This document shows positions 45,848-56,781 of a DNA stretch of 64,000 bases, one piece after another. The stretch lies in the NCBI RefSeq assembly GCF_905147045.1, contig NC_065897.1, positions 1,627,001 through 1,691,000 of the forward strand, written 5' to 3'. Numbering within the stretch: the stretch's first letter is position 1; each line of letters opens with the position of its first letter. The notes beneath the pieces are model-generated. The model worked only from the letters and a program-made list of their open reading frames with translations, was not told the DNA's origin and made no database searches. Origin of the DNA: Nymphalis io (Eukaryota > Arthropoda > Insecta > Lepidoptera > Nymphalidae). A program made the position numbers and the translations under genes.

Positions 45848-47929
45848 TTGATAATAATCACTATTTCCATTATAAAGATTTTATCTTAGGTCTTTCAAAT
45901 ATTCATTAGTAAAATTTAATCAGTTCCTATACTCTTGTTTAGATAATATTTAATTTAAACCACAACATAATTGTTCTTTTATTATGGCTTATATAAAGAT
46001 AATTATTACGATTAAAATATACATTTATAATATGTTTAATATATTATTATTTTCCTTCAATTAAAATACTTAAGTAATATGTTAATTAAATTCCTAAGAA
46101 GTCATATTTATCCTTGAAAAATGGATCGTATTTATTGTTAACTAAGTAATTTGAAGTTATTTGAACGCGTTTGAACGATTCTTATATTTGTTACGTCTAT
46201 GATGTTCAGGAAAAGGATGTCGTCAATTTTTTGTTCAATATTATATATTAAAGTGATGACTAATGAAGATGATAATATCTATTGTATATAAAAAAAGAGA
46301 AATATTATCTCAATGTTTGTATAAAATAAAACGAATGCAATTATAATCGGTATGAATAATGGAGGTTCATTCATGGGGACAGGTCATTTAATTATCGCCT
46401 GTATTATGAAGTGGTAATCAGATTCGTATTAAAGATAATTACGTATTGGATAATAATTGCCCCGACATACAGTTTTATTTTTAATTAAACGATAACACTT
46501 TTTATCTTATCGATGTTTTCATACAAAATTGCTTTATATAATTATATTTGATTTATATTTTGTAGTTAAATATATTTATAGAAATTTAATCGATTGCGGA
46601 ATCATTGGATTTATTTTAATTTAATGTAGATTTTATATCATAATTAAAAAATATATATGTAACATTGTAAATTAATAAATAAAACACAGAATAATATTAA
46701 AAAATAAAAAACGTAAGGTAAAGTTAAAAAAAATATATTAATAAAAAATATATTAATATTTATTTGAATTCAATAATAACTCACAAAAGTAAATATTAAA
46801 AGAAGTAATTTAATTGAATATAAATTCAAAGCTATCAATATATATGTAAATAAGGTCACTACAACAAGATCACTTCAAAGACCGGAACATAGCCGAGAAC
46901 TCTTATAAGACAGACCCACAAAGCGAGCATAACGAGCTAAATTTAAAACTGGAGACTCAATAGCAGCCTGTTTCAAGTCAATAAAGGCAATTTCAATTCT
47001 GAAATATAATCTTTACTTTTAAATTTTAAGCTTAAAGTTTATATTAAATTATAATGACTAATTTAATTGCGTAGCTAAATTTTGAATTTCGAACTCCAAG
47101 AACTTCGAACCTTATCCAATGTTTTATCAATGATATTTATAGGTAATTGATTATTGTGTACTGTAATTTATTTAAAAAAATGTAATTAGTAAAAAAAAAA
47201 AACACAAATTATAATAAATTATTTACGTGAAATAAACTTAGAGAATTTATTTGAATTTAAAAAGCATCCTCAATTTTCTTAAAATATATCATAATAAACA
47301 CGTAGCACTGAAATGATTAAATCATTACGATAATCGATATGTTGTCAATTCAAATAATTTACTTAAAGTTATGTATATAAGATAACGTATAGGTAAGGTG
47401 ACGAAGTAATTTCAAATTAAAAATACCTTATTTAATCGTTTTCTTGCAGTAAATAAGGTCCTAAGCTTTGACTTTACATGTATTTTATATCAGGTTTTAA
47501 GTCGTGGCTTACATATATATATAAGACTTCTGGTTATTAAGATTACTGCAGTCATTACATCTTGAAAGCTAATATGAAAAAATAAATCGACGTCTGAGAG
47601 CAATAATCTATATATAGATTCAATTTAATTGCATTAATCACATCAAACATGATTGTCTGTTTTAGCTTAAGTATATAGACTTCAAAGAGTAGGAGATTAA
47701 TAATATCGAGTTATTTTTACTGGCTTTCATTTAACTTTAAATGTTTATCATCGAATTTGAGTAAAACTATTCTGCTGCAAAAAGTTTCTATCATAATAAA
47801 ATAATTATTTTTTTATTATATCATATATAATATATATTTTCAAGCCTTCTGTTTCTTCTCTAACGGAGTTATTCTTGGAGTTCGTGCATTAAAATTAATG
47901 TATCTTTTAAAGTTTTACATTCCATAGTA
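45848..47929. other. No gene seen; 2.1 kb of very AT-rich DNA
   Basis: Mostly A/T runs with no repeat recognised. A slightly less AT-rich patch lies at about 46870-46985. Confidence 0.5.
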
Positions 47930-48101
47930 GGTTCCTTCATACGAGGCGTGAAGAGGCATCTTGCGGGCCGGCAAGGCGAAGGCGGCTAGTGCAGAACGTT
48001 TTTCCCGTCTGTACTGGCCGTCGTCGCGTTTGGACTCTACTACCACTTACCATCAGGTGGAGTAGAGTCATTTGCCCTCCCGGCAAATATAAAAAAAAAG
48101 G
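47930..48101 (+). mobile_element. Poly(A) retroposon fragment with CCATCAGGTG 3' box
   Basis: A GC-rich block (gcgggccggcaaggcgaagg, then actggccgtcgtcgcg) leads to ggactctactaccacttacc, the box ccatcaggtggagtagagtc, and gcaaatataaaaaaaaa. The inverted pair ggactctact/gtagagtc around the box can form a small stem. The 3' end resembles, from memory, lepidopteran LINE or SINE ends. Confidence 0.6.
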
Positions 48102-48186
48102 TTAAACTGTATAGCCTCAAATAAATTACAGCGAAAAAAATTTTGAAACCGGCTTCGATTTTTAAATGATACATAACTAATTCCAA

Positions 48187-49320
48187 TTCAGTTTGATGTA
48201 AGATGTGTAAAGTACTTGTATCTCTGAATAAAGAAATAGTACAAACAGCATTGTACTTCCTGTAGTACATTTTATCCACTCACCGGTTACTTTACCGTCA
48301 TACAATTTTGCTTTGTGATGTTTCGGTTTGTAGGATGAGTGAGCCGGTGTAATTAAAGGCACTTCAGATATGACAACTGAGGTCCAACGGCTGGCAGCGC
48401 ATTGTTAGTGATGTGTACGGCTAATGCCAATTATAGTGCCTATGGCTACGTGCACAATTGACTACTACGCCTCGTCGACCTCTTCAGCCACAGTAAATCC
48501 TTTTTGCAAGGCAGGAATTTTTTAGAATACAACCTCATATATAATAAAATACTACACTGTAGTTTGCTATACAGTTATTTTGACAAGGATTTCTTTTATT
48601 TTGATGATTATGTAAAGGAAACTTAATTACGACTTATTTAAAAAAATACATGCTGTCAATTTATTATAACTTAGTATAGTAAGCATTTTCTCTTCGAGAT
48701 AAGAATCTCATTTTGGGTGTAGGGCCCGCATTTTTCATGCCAAAATCATCTCCAAAATTAAACCAATCTTTTCCCGCAACTTTGATTATGTCGTTTGGCT
48801 TACCAAGATATGGCCAGCTTTAATTTAATTGAAACATTTTTTATAATTTAAGATACGTGTATTAACTAACTAAACTTAATTATAACGAAATATATTTCAG
48901 CTTTTGGGTATAAATTTGACTTAAAAGCAAACTTGTGACGTGAAATTTATTATGTTAAATATATACGAATATACCAACGATGTGTTTAAATTATTATCTG
49001 AAGACTAAAATAACGCAACAATCTTACAATATATACACTAGAAAAAGACAAGATTACTCAAAATATAATAGAAAATTTAAGATGTGTTTTATTAATAAAT
49101 ATGTATCATATTTTTTTAAACGTGTTATTGTCCCTTAGCAACTCTTAATTAAATCTACATAAAAGTATTTCGTAAATTGTCGCTTTAGATTTATTGCATT
49201 ATACTGCCATAACCATCGATTTTTTTTGTTTTATATTTATTTACTTTTTTATTGGTTTATATATATATTGGCGACCTTATATATTTGTTAGTATTTAGTT
49301 AGACTAAAGTCTAAAAACAA
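48187..49320. repeat. Tandem duplication, unit 1 (1134 bp)
   Basis: Every landmark compared in this unit recurs exactly 1134 bp downstream, with no difference seen by eye. The junctions share caa (48184-48186, 49318-49320). The unit contains a family-B-related fragment and otherwise AT-rich unique sequence. The 61-codon minus frame that appears twice is a by-product. Confidence 0.92.
48268..48476 (+). repeat. Family-B-related fragment inside tandem unit 1
   Basis: The blocks ttatccactcaccggttact, gatgtttcggtttgtaggat, gagtgagccggtgtaattaa and ggcagcgcattgttagtgat follow family B order but with consistent differences, so this is an older or separate subfamily. It is duplicated at 49402-49610. 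Confidence 0.6.
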
Positions 49321-50454
49321 TTCAGTTTGATGTAAGATGTGTAAAGTACTTGTATCTCTGAATAAAGAAATAGTACAAACAGCATTGTACTTCCTGTAGT
49401 ACATTTTATCCACTCACCGGTTACTTTACCGTCATACAATTTTGCTTTGTGATGTTTCGGTTTGTAGGATGAGTGAGCCGGTGTAATTAAAGGCACTTCA
49501 GATATGACAACTGAGGTCCAACGGCTGGCAGCGCATTGTTAGTGATGTGTACGGCTAATGCCAATTATAGTGCCTATGGCTACGTGCACAATTGACTACT
49601 ACGCCTCGTCGACCTCTTCAGCCACAGTAAATCCTTTTTGCAAGGCAGGAATTTTTTAGAATACAACCTCATATATAATAAAATACTACACTGTAGTTTG
49701 CTATACAGTTATTTTGACAAGGATTTCTTTTATTTTGATGATTATGTAAAGGAAACTTAATTACGACTTATTTAAAAAAATACATGCTGTCAATTTATTA
49801 TAACTTAGTATAGTAAGCATTTTCTCTTCGAGATAAGAATCTCATTTTGGGTGTAGGGCCCGCATTTTTCATGCCAAAATCATCTCCAAAATTAAACCAA
49901 TCTTTTCCCGCAACTTTGATTATGTCGTTTGGCTTACCAAGATATGGCCAGCTTTAATTTAATTGAAACATTTTTTATAATTTAAGATACGTGTATTAAC
50001 TAACTAAACTTAATTATAACGAAATATATTTCAGCTTTTGGGTATAAATTTGACTTAAAAGCAAACTTGTGACGTGAAATTTATTATGTTAAATATATAC
50101 GAATATACCAACGATGTGTTTAAATTATTATCTGAAGACTAAAATAACGCAACAATCTTACAATATATACACTAGAAAAAGACAAGATTACTCAAAATAT
50201 AATAGAAAATTTAAGATGTGTTTTATTAATAAATATGTATCATATTTTTTTAAACGTGTTATTGTCCCTTAGCAACTCTTAATTAAATCTACATAAAAGT
50301 ATTTCGTAAATTGTCGCTTTAGATTTATTGCATTATACTGCCATAACCATCGATTTTTTTTGTTTTATATTTATTTACTTTTTTATTGGTTTATATATAT
50401 ATTGGCGACCTTATATATTTGTTAGTATTTAGTTAGACTAAAGTCTAAAAACAA
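49321..50454. repeat. Tandem duplication, unit 2 (1134 bp)
   Basis: Second unit, identical by eye to unit 1, ending at agtctaaaaacaa before unique sequence (gacaaactataac). It could be a very recent biological duplication or an assembly artefact. Confidence 0.92.
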
Positions 50455-51045
50455 GACAAACTATAACGTTTAAAGCTTACAAAATTTACCTACCATGTAC
50501 CTACATTTCAAAGTATAATTATGTACGATTCATTGTTCAATACTCTAATTGGTATTGAACTGATCAGTGTACTCTAATTATACTAATTACATGAACCTTC
50601 GAGAGTTTTTAGTAGAGTTTGATTATTAAAAGAGAATGTAGGTCATAAACAAATTTTAATAAAAAAGTTTTTAATATAGTGTACAAAAAAAAGATGATTT
50701 CACATAGGTTGAGAATATAGGATCTTAGGAGCCATACAATTCATTCGCTTCTACCAAATTTTGCGTGACATAAATGAATATTACGAATATTATGACATAA
50801 TGATATGTTGACAAAGGTGCACTTGCGCATAGGACTTTAGGCAATTTCTACGAAGTATGTTGATTCAAATCCTTTTGTTACATTTTTATACAACATTTCC
50901 GTGCCTTACGCGCTCGTTCTTGAGTAAAATATAAATCATTTTTTCTTGATTAATTATGACTCATTGATGACGATTATGATATCATTAGGAAGATATCTTC
51001 CTAGACTAGACTATGTAACGACGCAGGAAATATCCTAGTGTCCAA
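50455..51045. other. No gene seen
   Basis: AT-rich DNA with an inverted pair aggaagatatcttcct near 50990-51003. No gene recognised. Confidence 0.5.
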
Positions 51046-51142
51046 GTAAGTGTTAAGATTCACGCGTTCTTACCTTCTCAAAGAGGGAGAGGAGCCTTTA
51101 GCCCAGCAATGGGACATTCAAAAGCTGTTACTTTTACTGTTT
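51046..51142 (+). mobile_element. Chimeric family A remnant: inverted head joined to forward tail
   Basis: The sequence ttaagattcacgcgttctta (51053-51072) is the reverse complement of the family A head. It is followed at once by a forward tail (ctcaaagagggagaggag, then cagcaatgggacattc). The body is missing and the two ends have opposite orientation. Confidence 0.75.
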
Positions 51143-51225
51143 ACAAGTAAGTGTGCAAGCGCGGCTACTCGCTCTTCACTCACTCTCATAGTCGATGAGA
51201 CCCGCGATCCGGTACACGAATGAGA
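51140..51225 (-). mobile_element. Family D fragment
   Basis: The blocks agtaagtgtgcaagcgc, tcactcactctcatagtcga and tgagacccgcgatccggtac correspond, on the minus strand, to the middle of family D. They directly abut the chimeric family A remnant. Confidence 0.5.
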
Positions 51226-52470
51226 GCATATGATTTTACATTAATATATTATGTATTGTAATTTTACTTTACTACAATTTAAAGGAGAGAACAACCGTAA
51301 GAAATCATTCACTCGCAAAAGTTTAAAACTGACACTATTATTAATAGTATAATATAATATATACGCTGTTATTGTGATGATTGTATACTTTAAAAAATAT
51401 AATCAATATAGTCAAATCAGTCATACCACTAATATATCATGATTGTCTTCTGTGGTGAGTTTCACGTTCGATACTAAAAGTTGCACTTTCAAATTTAAAT
51501 AATAAATTAAACGCATTATGTACTTTTTTTTTGTATATTGAAAAACAAACTACATTTTATAAGTAACCTGTAATTGAGAACGAACGATCACAGGATACGC
51601 TGTACGTGGCCCTGAAACAAATTCTATAACATTGGCGGGTAAGCTCGTAATTATTTTGATACGCCTCCATACGGAAATATCTTCACCCCAGACCAATTTC
51701 GAACTTATTATTACAACAATAAAAACGAAAATCGCTCGCAGATTCTCAAAATGAAACGTATAAACAAACCAAATTTATATCACACCTCGACTTTACTTTC
51801 TCTTTTCGCAGCTTGGATAGTGAATTTTAGTCTGTAAATATTCATTAAATATATTTAAATCCAAATATTTATGTAGTGTAATATACGGAGAGTAATTATT
51901 ATTTGCAAGAGAAAAAAAAATATTTTTAGATTGAGAATATTAACATTATATAAATTTAAAATAATTTAAATAAAAACCAAACTCAAATTCTTCATATTAA
52001 TTTCTAAATATGTATAGTAAAGTAATATAAAAAGGTAGAACCATTTTTATTCTTGCATTATCAAATACAATGTGAATTTAACTGTTAAATATAAAACAAT
52101 GACGTAAAAATTCAGAACTTACAGCTAAACGTGGAAAAAACTTAGCACTGTAGTACAAGAAAAGTATTAAAAAATCAGTAAGACGAATTTCATAAACGAG
52201 ATCCACTCCAATCCGTTTACAAAAGAAACCAAAAATATTAAACCACAAAATTTATTCAGTTTTGCATTTTGACATATTTTGAAATAGGAGAGAATGCGCC
52301 GCCCACACTAACAATAAAACTGCAGAAATGTGTTTATGTATTCCATTTGTTGAGAGGTACGAGTGTATTTTAATTTATATACCAGTTAAAAATACTAAAC
52401 AAAAATAATTTAGTATTTATAATAATTACGTCAACTATTATCGAATTAAAAAAAACTACTCCGAGCTTAC
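51226..52470. other. No gene called; GC-richer patch at 51590-51700
   Basis: On the minus strand the patch holds an acceptor-like tttgtttcag (before 51611) and a donor-like acag/gttact (at 51568) that would define a 44-bp exon. Joined in frame to the candidate exon at 52471 it would hit a stop after a few codons, so it is not called. Confidence 0.35.
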
Positions 52471-52689
52471 CAGTTCGTCGTAGTAATTCGCAATGTGCGA
52501 ATAAATCAGCGAGTCGTAATCCATTGTCACTAAAATCACACACCGAAATCCGGGATTCACTAAAGGATTCGAAAACGAGCTCCGGGATACGCGCGAGACG
52601 TCAATAATCGCTAACACACAGATCAATTTCCACGCCTTGCCGTCGATGTAAGACGCATTGGTCGAGTAACGTCTGACGTACACTACCGC
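52471..52689 (-). CDS. Candidate protein-coding exon, gene unknown
   Basis: The best host-gene signal in the window. On the minus strand a pyrimidine-rich tract ending ttttagctttacag precedes 52689, and a good donor, aactg/gtaagctc, follows 52471. The 219 bp between them are exactly 73 codons, open in one frame, with mostly G or C at third positions in a strongly AT-rich neighbourhood. Inside, an ATG at 52524 in good context (gtgacaatgg) starts MDYDSLIYSHIANYYDEL, ending in phase 0 at the donor. It may therefore be a first coding exon with 165 bp of 5' UTR, or a fully coding internal exon (0-0). No domain, signal peptide or known N-terminus is recognised, and no partner exon was found. A longer frame of 108 codons (52456-52782) ignores the splice sites. 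A conserved noncoding element is the main alternative. Confidence 0.42.
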
Positions 52690-53084
52690 CTGTAAAGCTA
52701 AAATAAGACGAAATTTAAACACAAATCTTTGGCGTGTCAAGAGTAAGCGCGGAGCTGTTAATACCCCCAACATTGCTACCAATAGAAAATTATGTATTTA
52801 TTGAGGTTATAATTTGATTAAAAATATTAACCATATGTTTAAATAAATATGAATTGACATAATATATACCTACCTACATTTATTTCAAATATTCTTAACA
52901 TTCACTCGATGATATTGATATTAACCGAATATATTAATAGTTTCATTACATAAGCTGTGCATTGACTCATACATTATAATACTTTATTATTCCTGTACGG
53001 TTATAACAAGAACGTCGTCATTTCACTTTTATAAATCACACAATTTGACTAATAGCATATTGCAGTAACACTTCCCCACCACCT
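52690..53084. other. Flank of the candidate exon; no clear promoter
   Basis: AT-rich sequence upstream (on the minus strand) of the candidate exon. No convincing TATA/initiator pair is seen. The GC-richer character extends to about 52775. Confidence 0.4.
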
Positions 53085-53219
53085 ACAATTTGGGTACCTT
53101 CGAGTCTAGAGTGGATAGGCATTTTCTAGGCAAGCGCGCTCCATCTTAGACTGTATCATCACTTTCCATCAGGTGTGATAACAGTCAAGCGCTAGCTTAT
53201 ATATTAAAAAAAAAAAAAC
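53085..53219 (+). mobile_element. Poly(A) retroposon fragment with CCATCAGGTG 3' box
   Basis: The sequence caatttgggtaccttcgagt and then gcgctccatcttagactgta lead to tcactttccatcaggtgtga, taacagtcaagcgctagct and an A-run. It shares the 3' box with family B and with 47930-48101 but differs upstream. From memory, similar 3' ends belong to lepidopteran LINEs. Confidence 0.6.
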
Positions 53220-53723
53220 ACTATACCCGTTACGATCAAACTCAACTACTCCATAGATATATATTTATCGTTTGTAAAGGAAGCAAGTTATGGTGCACGT
53301 TCGACTCCGTGAGTTACTTCAAACGAATTAGTTTGTTTTAAAATTTGACGTTAACTTTTATTAATTCATTATTTAAGTTACGTATTTCCACATTACCTAA
53401 TTCATATTTTGGTAAAACGTGAAACTTAATAATGGGTGAAATGTAATTTTTGATGTTAGTTACGAATGGATTTTAACCTTAATTGCTGAAGACTTAAATG
53501 TTGTATTCTGGATAGTTGTACTTTCAAATGAATGTTATTTTACATATCAGAATCCATTTTTTGATGTAAATAGACTTTACGTTACGAAAAGTTGATAATT
53601 ATTATTTTTAATGAGAAAATCTGTAGTTGGCAGACATTTTTAACAAGCGACACAACTAAATTACTTTTTTAAATTAAACGAACTTATGAGATATTTTATA
53701 TGAATAGTTAATGATTAATGTCA
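53220..53723. other. No gene seen
   Basis: AT-rich spacer. Confidence 0.5.
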
Positions 53724-53827
53724 AATCTCAGCAGTGGGACGTTAACAGATTGTTAATCCCACTGCTGAGCTTGGCCTCGTTGGCATATTACAATATTTTA
53801 TTATAACCACTGGACCATCTCGGCTTT
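53724..53827. mobile_element. Family A remnant folded on itself (tail-to-tail)
   Basis: A forward tail (ctcagcagtgggacgttaac) is followed after gat by an inverted tail (tgttaatcccactgctgag) and then, after a gap, the inverted head (aaccactggaccatctcggc). The 53727-53769 part is a hairpin with a perfect 13-bp outer stem and a 6-bp inner stem. The body is deleted. Confidence 0.75.
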
Positions 53828-53966
53828 ACCGTACTATGTAATGTAGTATTTATAAATAATACTATGTATATAATATACATGTAGTACGATTTTAATTATA
53901 CGCTCCATAATTATATGTGTATGTTTAGAAGTTAGATGATAAAGAATACAGAGCCCACATTTTGTG

Positions 53967-54261
53967 CTTTTTTTTTTTATAGAATAGGAAGGTGGACGAG
54001 CATATGGGCCACCTGATGGTAAGTGGTCACCAAACGCCCTTAGACATTGGCATTGTAAGAAATGTCAACCATCGCTTATAGCCAATGCGCCACCAACCTT
54101 GGGAACTAAGATTTTATGTCCCTTGTGCCTGTAATTACACTGGCTCACTCACCCTTCAAACCGGAACACAGCAATATCAAGTATTGCTGTTTTGCGGTAG
54201 AATATCTGATGAGTGGGTGGTACCTACCCAGACGAGCTTGCACAAAGCCCTACCACCAGTA
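53967..54261 (-). repeat. Family B retroposon, near full length, young
   Basis: Very close to the copy at 2073-2368, with only a few differing positions in about 290 bp. Complete from the T-run (the A-tail) to ccctaccaccagt. The 60-codon frame inside it is not a gene. Confidence 0.9.
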
Positions 54262-56278
54262 GGGTAGGTAGTATTAGATGTATATATACATCTAATAAAT
54301 AGTTACTAAGTATTGCTGTACTGAATCCTACCGCCTATAAATATGACCTAATATGTTTACGGTATCTTAGCTTTTAGTATTCGATATATTATTGCAATGA
54401 AGTTAGTATTTATGTCACTGAAGCTAAACGTCGAAACATCTAGAACATTGCAATCGCATTTGTCAAATGCTTGCCGCGTGTTTGAAATTAATTTCAATTG
54501 ATTGACTATTGGTTTACTCACTGGCTTTAAATATTTGTTCTATTAGAATTAGCTGTTTAGTTATCGTATTGACGTATCAATATTTAGATTAAAATGCAAA
54601 AACATTTTCACAAAAATTTAAAATCTTACTTCATTTTTCGTGAATGTACAATTCAAACAAAAACTTAACAATGAATGATACTAATTAAATTTAAACGGAA
54701 CTATCTTGAATCAAAATCGGCTTGTAATAAAAAAGGAGATCTCTTTTAACCTGTTGTATCTCCTGTTCTATAAAGCTGTGCTTTAACATCTATGTGCAAT
54801 AAAGTAGGTCAATAATTAAATAAAAGTTATACCATATCATACAAAATAAATTCAGACGTATTGAGAACCCTCACGCAAAGATTTGGAAATCCGAATAATT
54901 ACAGTGACAATTTTTAAACGTTTCTACAAGTGAAAGATGTGACGAGTTATCATTATTTCATTAATAAATCTATAATCGGCTTAAAGCATCAATGTATTTA
55001 ATTGTTGTTTATTTATAATTATAATATAATTTTGTCGTTAATGCGACAAAGTGAAAAAGTCAAATATCTTGATTCAATATAGAAGCGTTACACTTATTTA
55101 CCGGTTCGGAAATATACAATTAACAATAACGCTTTACGAAACTGAATTATTCTTACGGTTAGAGATATTTATTTTCTCAAAAGATTTACATTTAAATCAC
55201 TTATAGAGAAAATTACAAAAAAATTAGCAGAAAAATTAAATCGAATAGGCGTACGTAGTAATACGATGAATGTTACAATAACCTTATAATATCAGTACAG
55301 CACAAACAAGTATGGATATTTTGTGATGTAAAGTAGGGTAGTCTAGTAAAAAATAGGGCGTTTACAAATAAAGATAACTGTTATATTGATTCTGAAAGAC
55401 CCATTCTTATCTGACATTTGAAGTCAGCTTGTAAGTTAATCTTATTATATTTAAAATTATATTGTAATATATTTTATAATATATTTTTTTAGTTTCAATT
55501 TCAGCCATGTAATCGTGATTCATATATATTGATACATATTCACACTCATATCAAATGTTTAACGTATAAATTCCTCTATTAACAGTTTCCACAGAATTAT
55601 TTTCTTTACTATCTTTAAAAAAATACTGTCATACTATCCATGGATAAGTTTTTACGTACAGAATGGTTCGCCGACGCCTTTTACAAGAACAGAATTAAAT
55701 CATGGCGCCGCCTTTTTAATGTTTTTGTATTTTTAAACTTAAGAGGGAACTTTGTACATAAACCGCATTACAGAAATCTTTTGTTCTCTCAATTGGACAT
55801 TTATTTTTACAGGGCTTTTGCTCCACTTGATTTTATCTTTCATTTTCTTATTTTCTAAGATACGTGATTCGGATTAACATAATTATTCGAAACGATTTGA
55901 ATTATAGATAATAATTTATGTACTTAAATCATATCGTGTGATATTGAAACAGACTAGACAGAGATTTATTATTGAAGTAAAACATCGTTGGGCGCAATAA
56001 AGCTAAAATTTCAATGATAATCGAAAAAATAATAATGCAAGTATAATATAATGTGTTTTATTAATTTCATAAATTATTTTTTGCTTACAATAGCTATCAA
56101 ACTTTTTTATTATTATCTTGCTCGGCGTTAGCTCAATGCTACATCAATTTCGTAAAATTTAAGTGCCTTGAACAACGTTCGCACTGTCCGATTGCGTTAG
56201 TGTAGTTCGTTCGCAGCATTATAGGAGAAATAATGGCAATATAAGCGAAATGGAGGTAGATGTAGAAAACTTCTGCAG
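54262..56278. other. No gene called
   Basis: Includes an inverted pair tattagatgtatatatacatctaata (54271-54296), a lone ctaagtattgctgt resembling family B, and a 72-codon plus frame (55640-55858) with no recognised domain. The part at 56130-56278 is GC-richer and would be the 5' UTR of the next feature if that is real. It contains two short upstream frames. Confidence 0.4.
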
Positions 56279-56325
56279 ATGACGTCGGATGGCGCGCGAC
56301 GCTCCCCGACTCGCGATCACGACAG
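56279..56325 (+). CDS. Candidate short first coding exon, gene unknown
   Basis: An ATG at 56279 starts MTSDGARRSPTRDHD in a 47-bp stretch dense in CpG, ending at the donor-like cgacag/gtacga. The preceding aaaacttctgcag could be an acceptor, or the exon may start further upstream in the GC-rich block that begins near 56155. Such CpG-dense DNA is unusual in this window. Weak points are the very short length, upstream ATGs with short frames (one ending across the proposed start), a donor that is only fair, and no partner exon. The peptide is basic and low complexity, and no family is recognised. A 70-codon frame on the other strand is the alternative reading. Confidence 0.25.
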
Positions 56326-56427
56326 GTACGAATATTACGAAACGTCAGCAAAAAAAATAAATAATATTTATAAAAAAATTACCTTATTATTGTAACGATA
56401 TCTGATAGGTTTTAAATAATTTATACT
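56326..56427. other. No feature; AT-rich
   Basis: Short AT-rich DNA between the candidate exon and the next SINE. Confidence 0.5.
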
Positions 56428-56437
56428 TATGTAACTA

Positions 56438-56771
56438 GTCTAGTTCTTATGTAGTAGTCGAGATGGCCTAGTAGTCGAGATGGCCTAGTGGTTAGAACGC
56501 GTGAATCTTAATCGATGATTGTGGGTTCAAGCCTGGGCAAGCACCGCTGAATATTCATGTGCTTAATTTGTGTTTATAATTCATCTCGTGCTTGACGGTG
56601 AAGGAAAACATCGTGAGGAAACCTGCATGTGTCTAATTTCATTGAAATTCTGCCACATGTGTATTCTACCAACCCGCATTGGAGCAGCGTGGTGGAATAA
56701 GCTCCAAACCTTCTCCTCAAAAGGGAAAGGAGGCCTTAGCCCAGCAGTGGGACATTAAGAGGCTGTTACTG
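56438..56771 (+). mobile_element. Family A SINE with duplicated head
   Basis: Full-length body and tail. The first 17 bp of the head (tagtcgagatggcctag) are repeated in tandem at 56454-56490, with an extra stretch of about 16 bp before them. The direct repeat tatgtaacta at 56428-56437 and 56772-56781 brackets the whole unit, so the extra 5' bases were part of the inserted copy. Confidence 0.9.
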
Positions 56772-56781
56772 TATGTAACTA

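Noticed and set aside
48177..49496. Two identical 61-codon minus-strand frames
   Set aside because: They are a by-product of the 1134-bp tandem duplication and overlap a family-B-related fragment.
51568..51611. 44-bp exon-like segment on the minus strand near the candidate exon
   Set aside because: The donor is weak, and in the phase set by the 52471 exon it meets a stop after a few codons.
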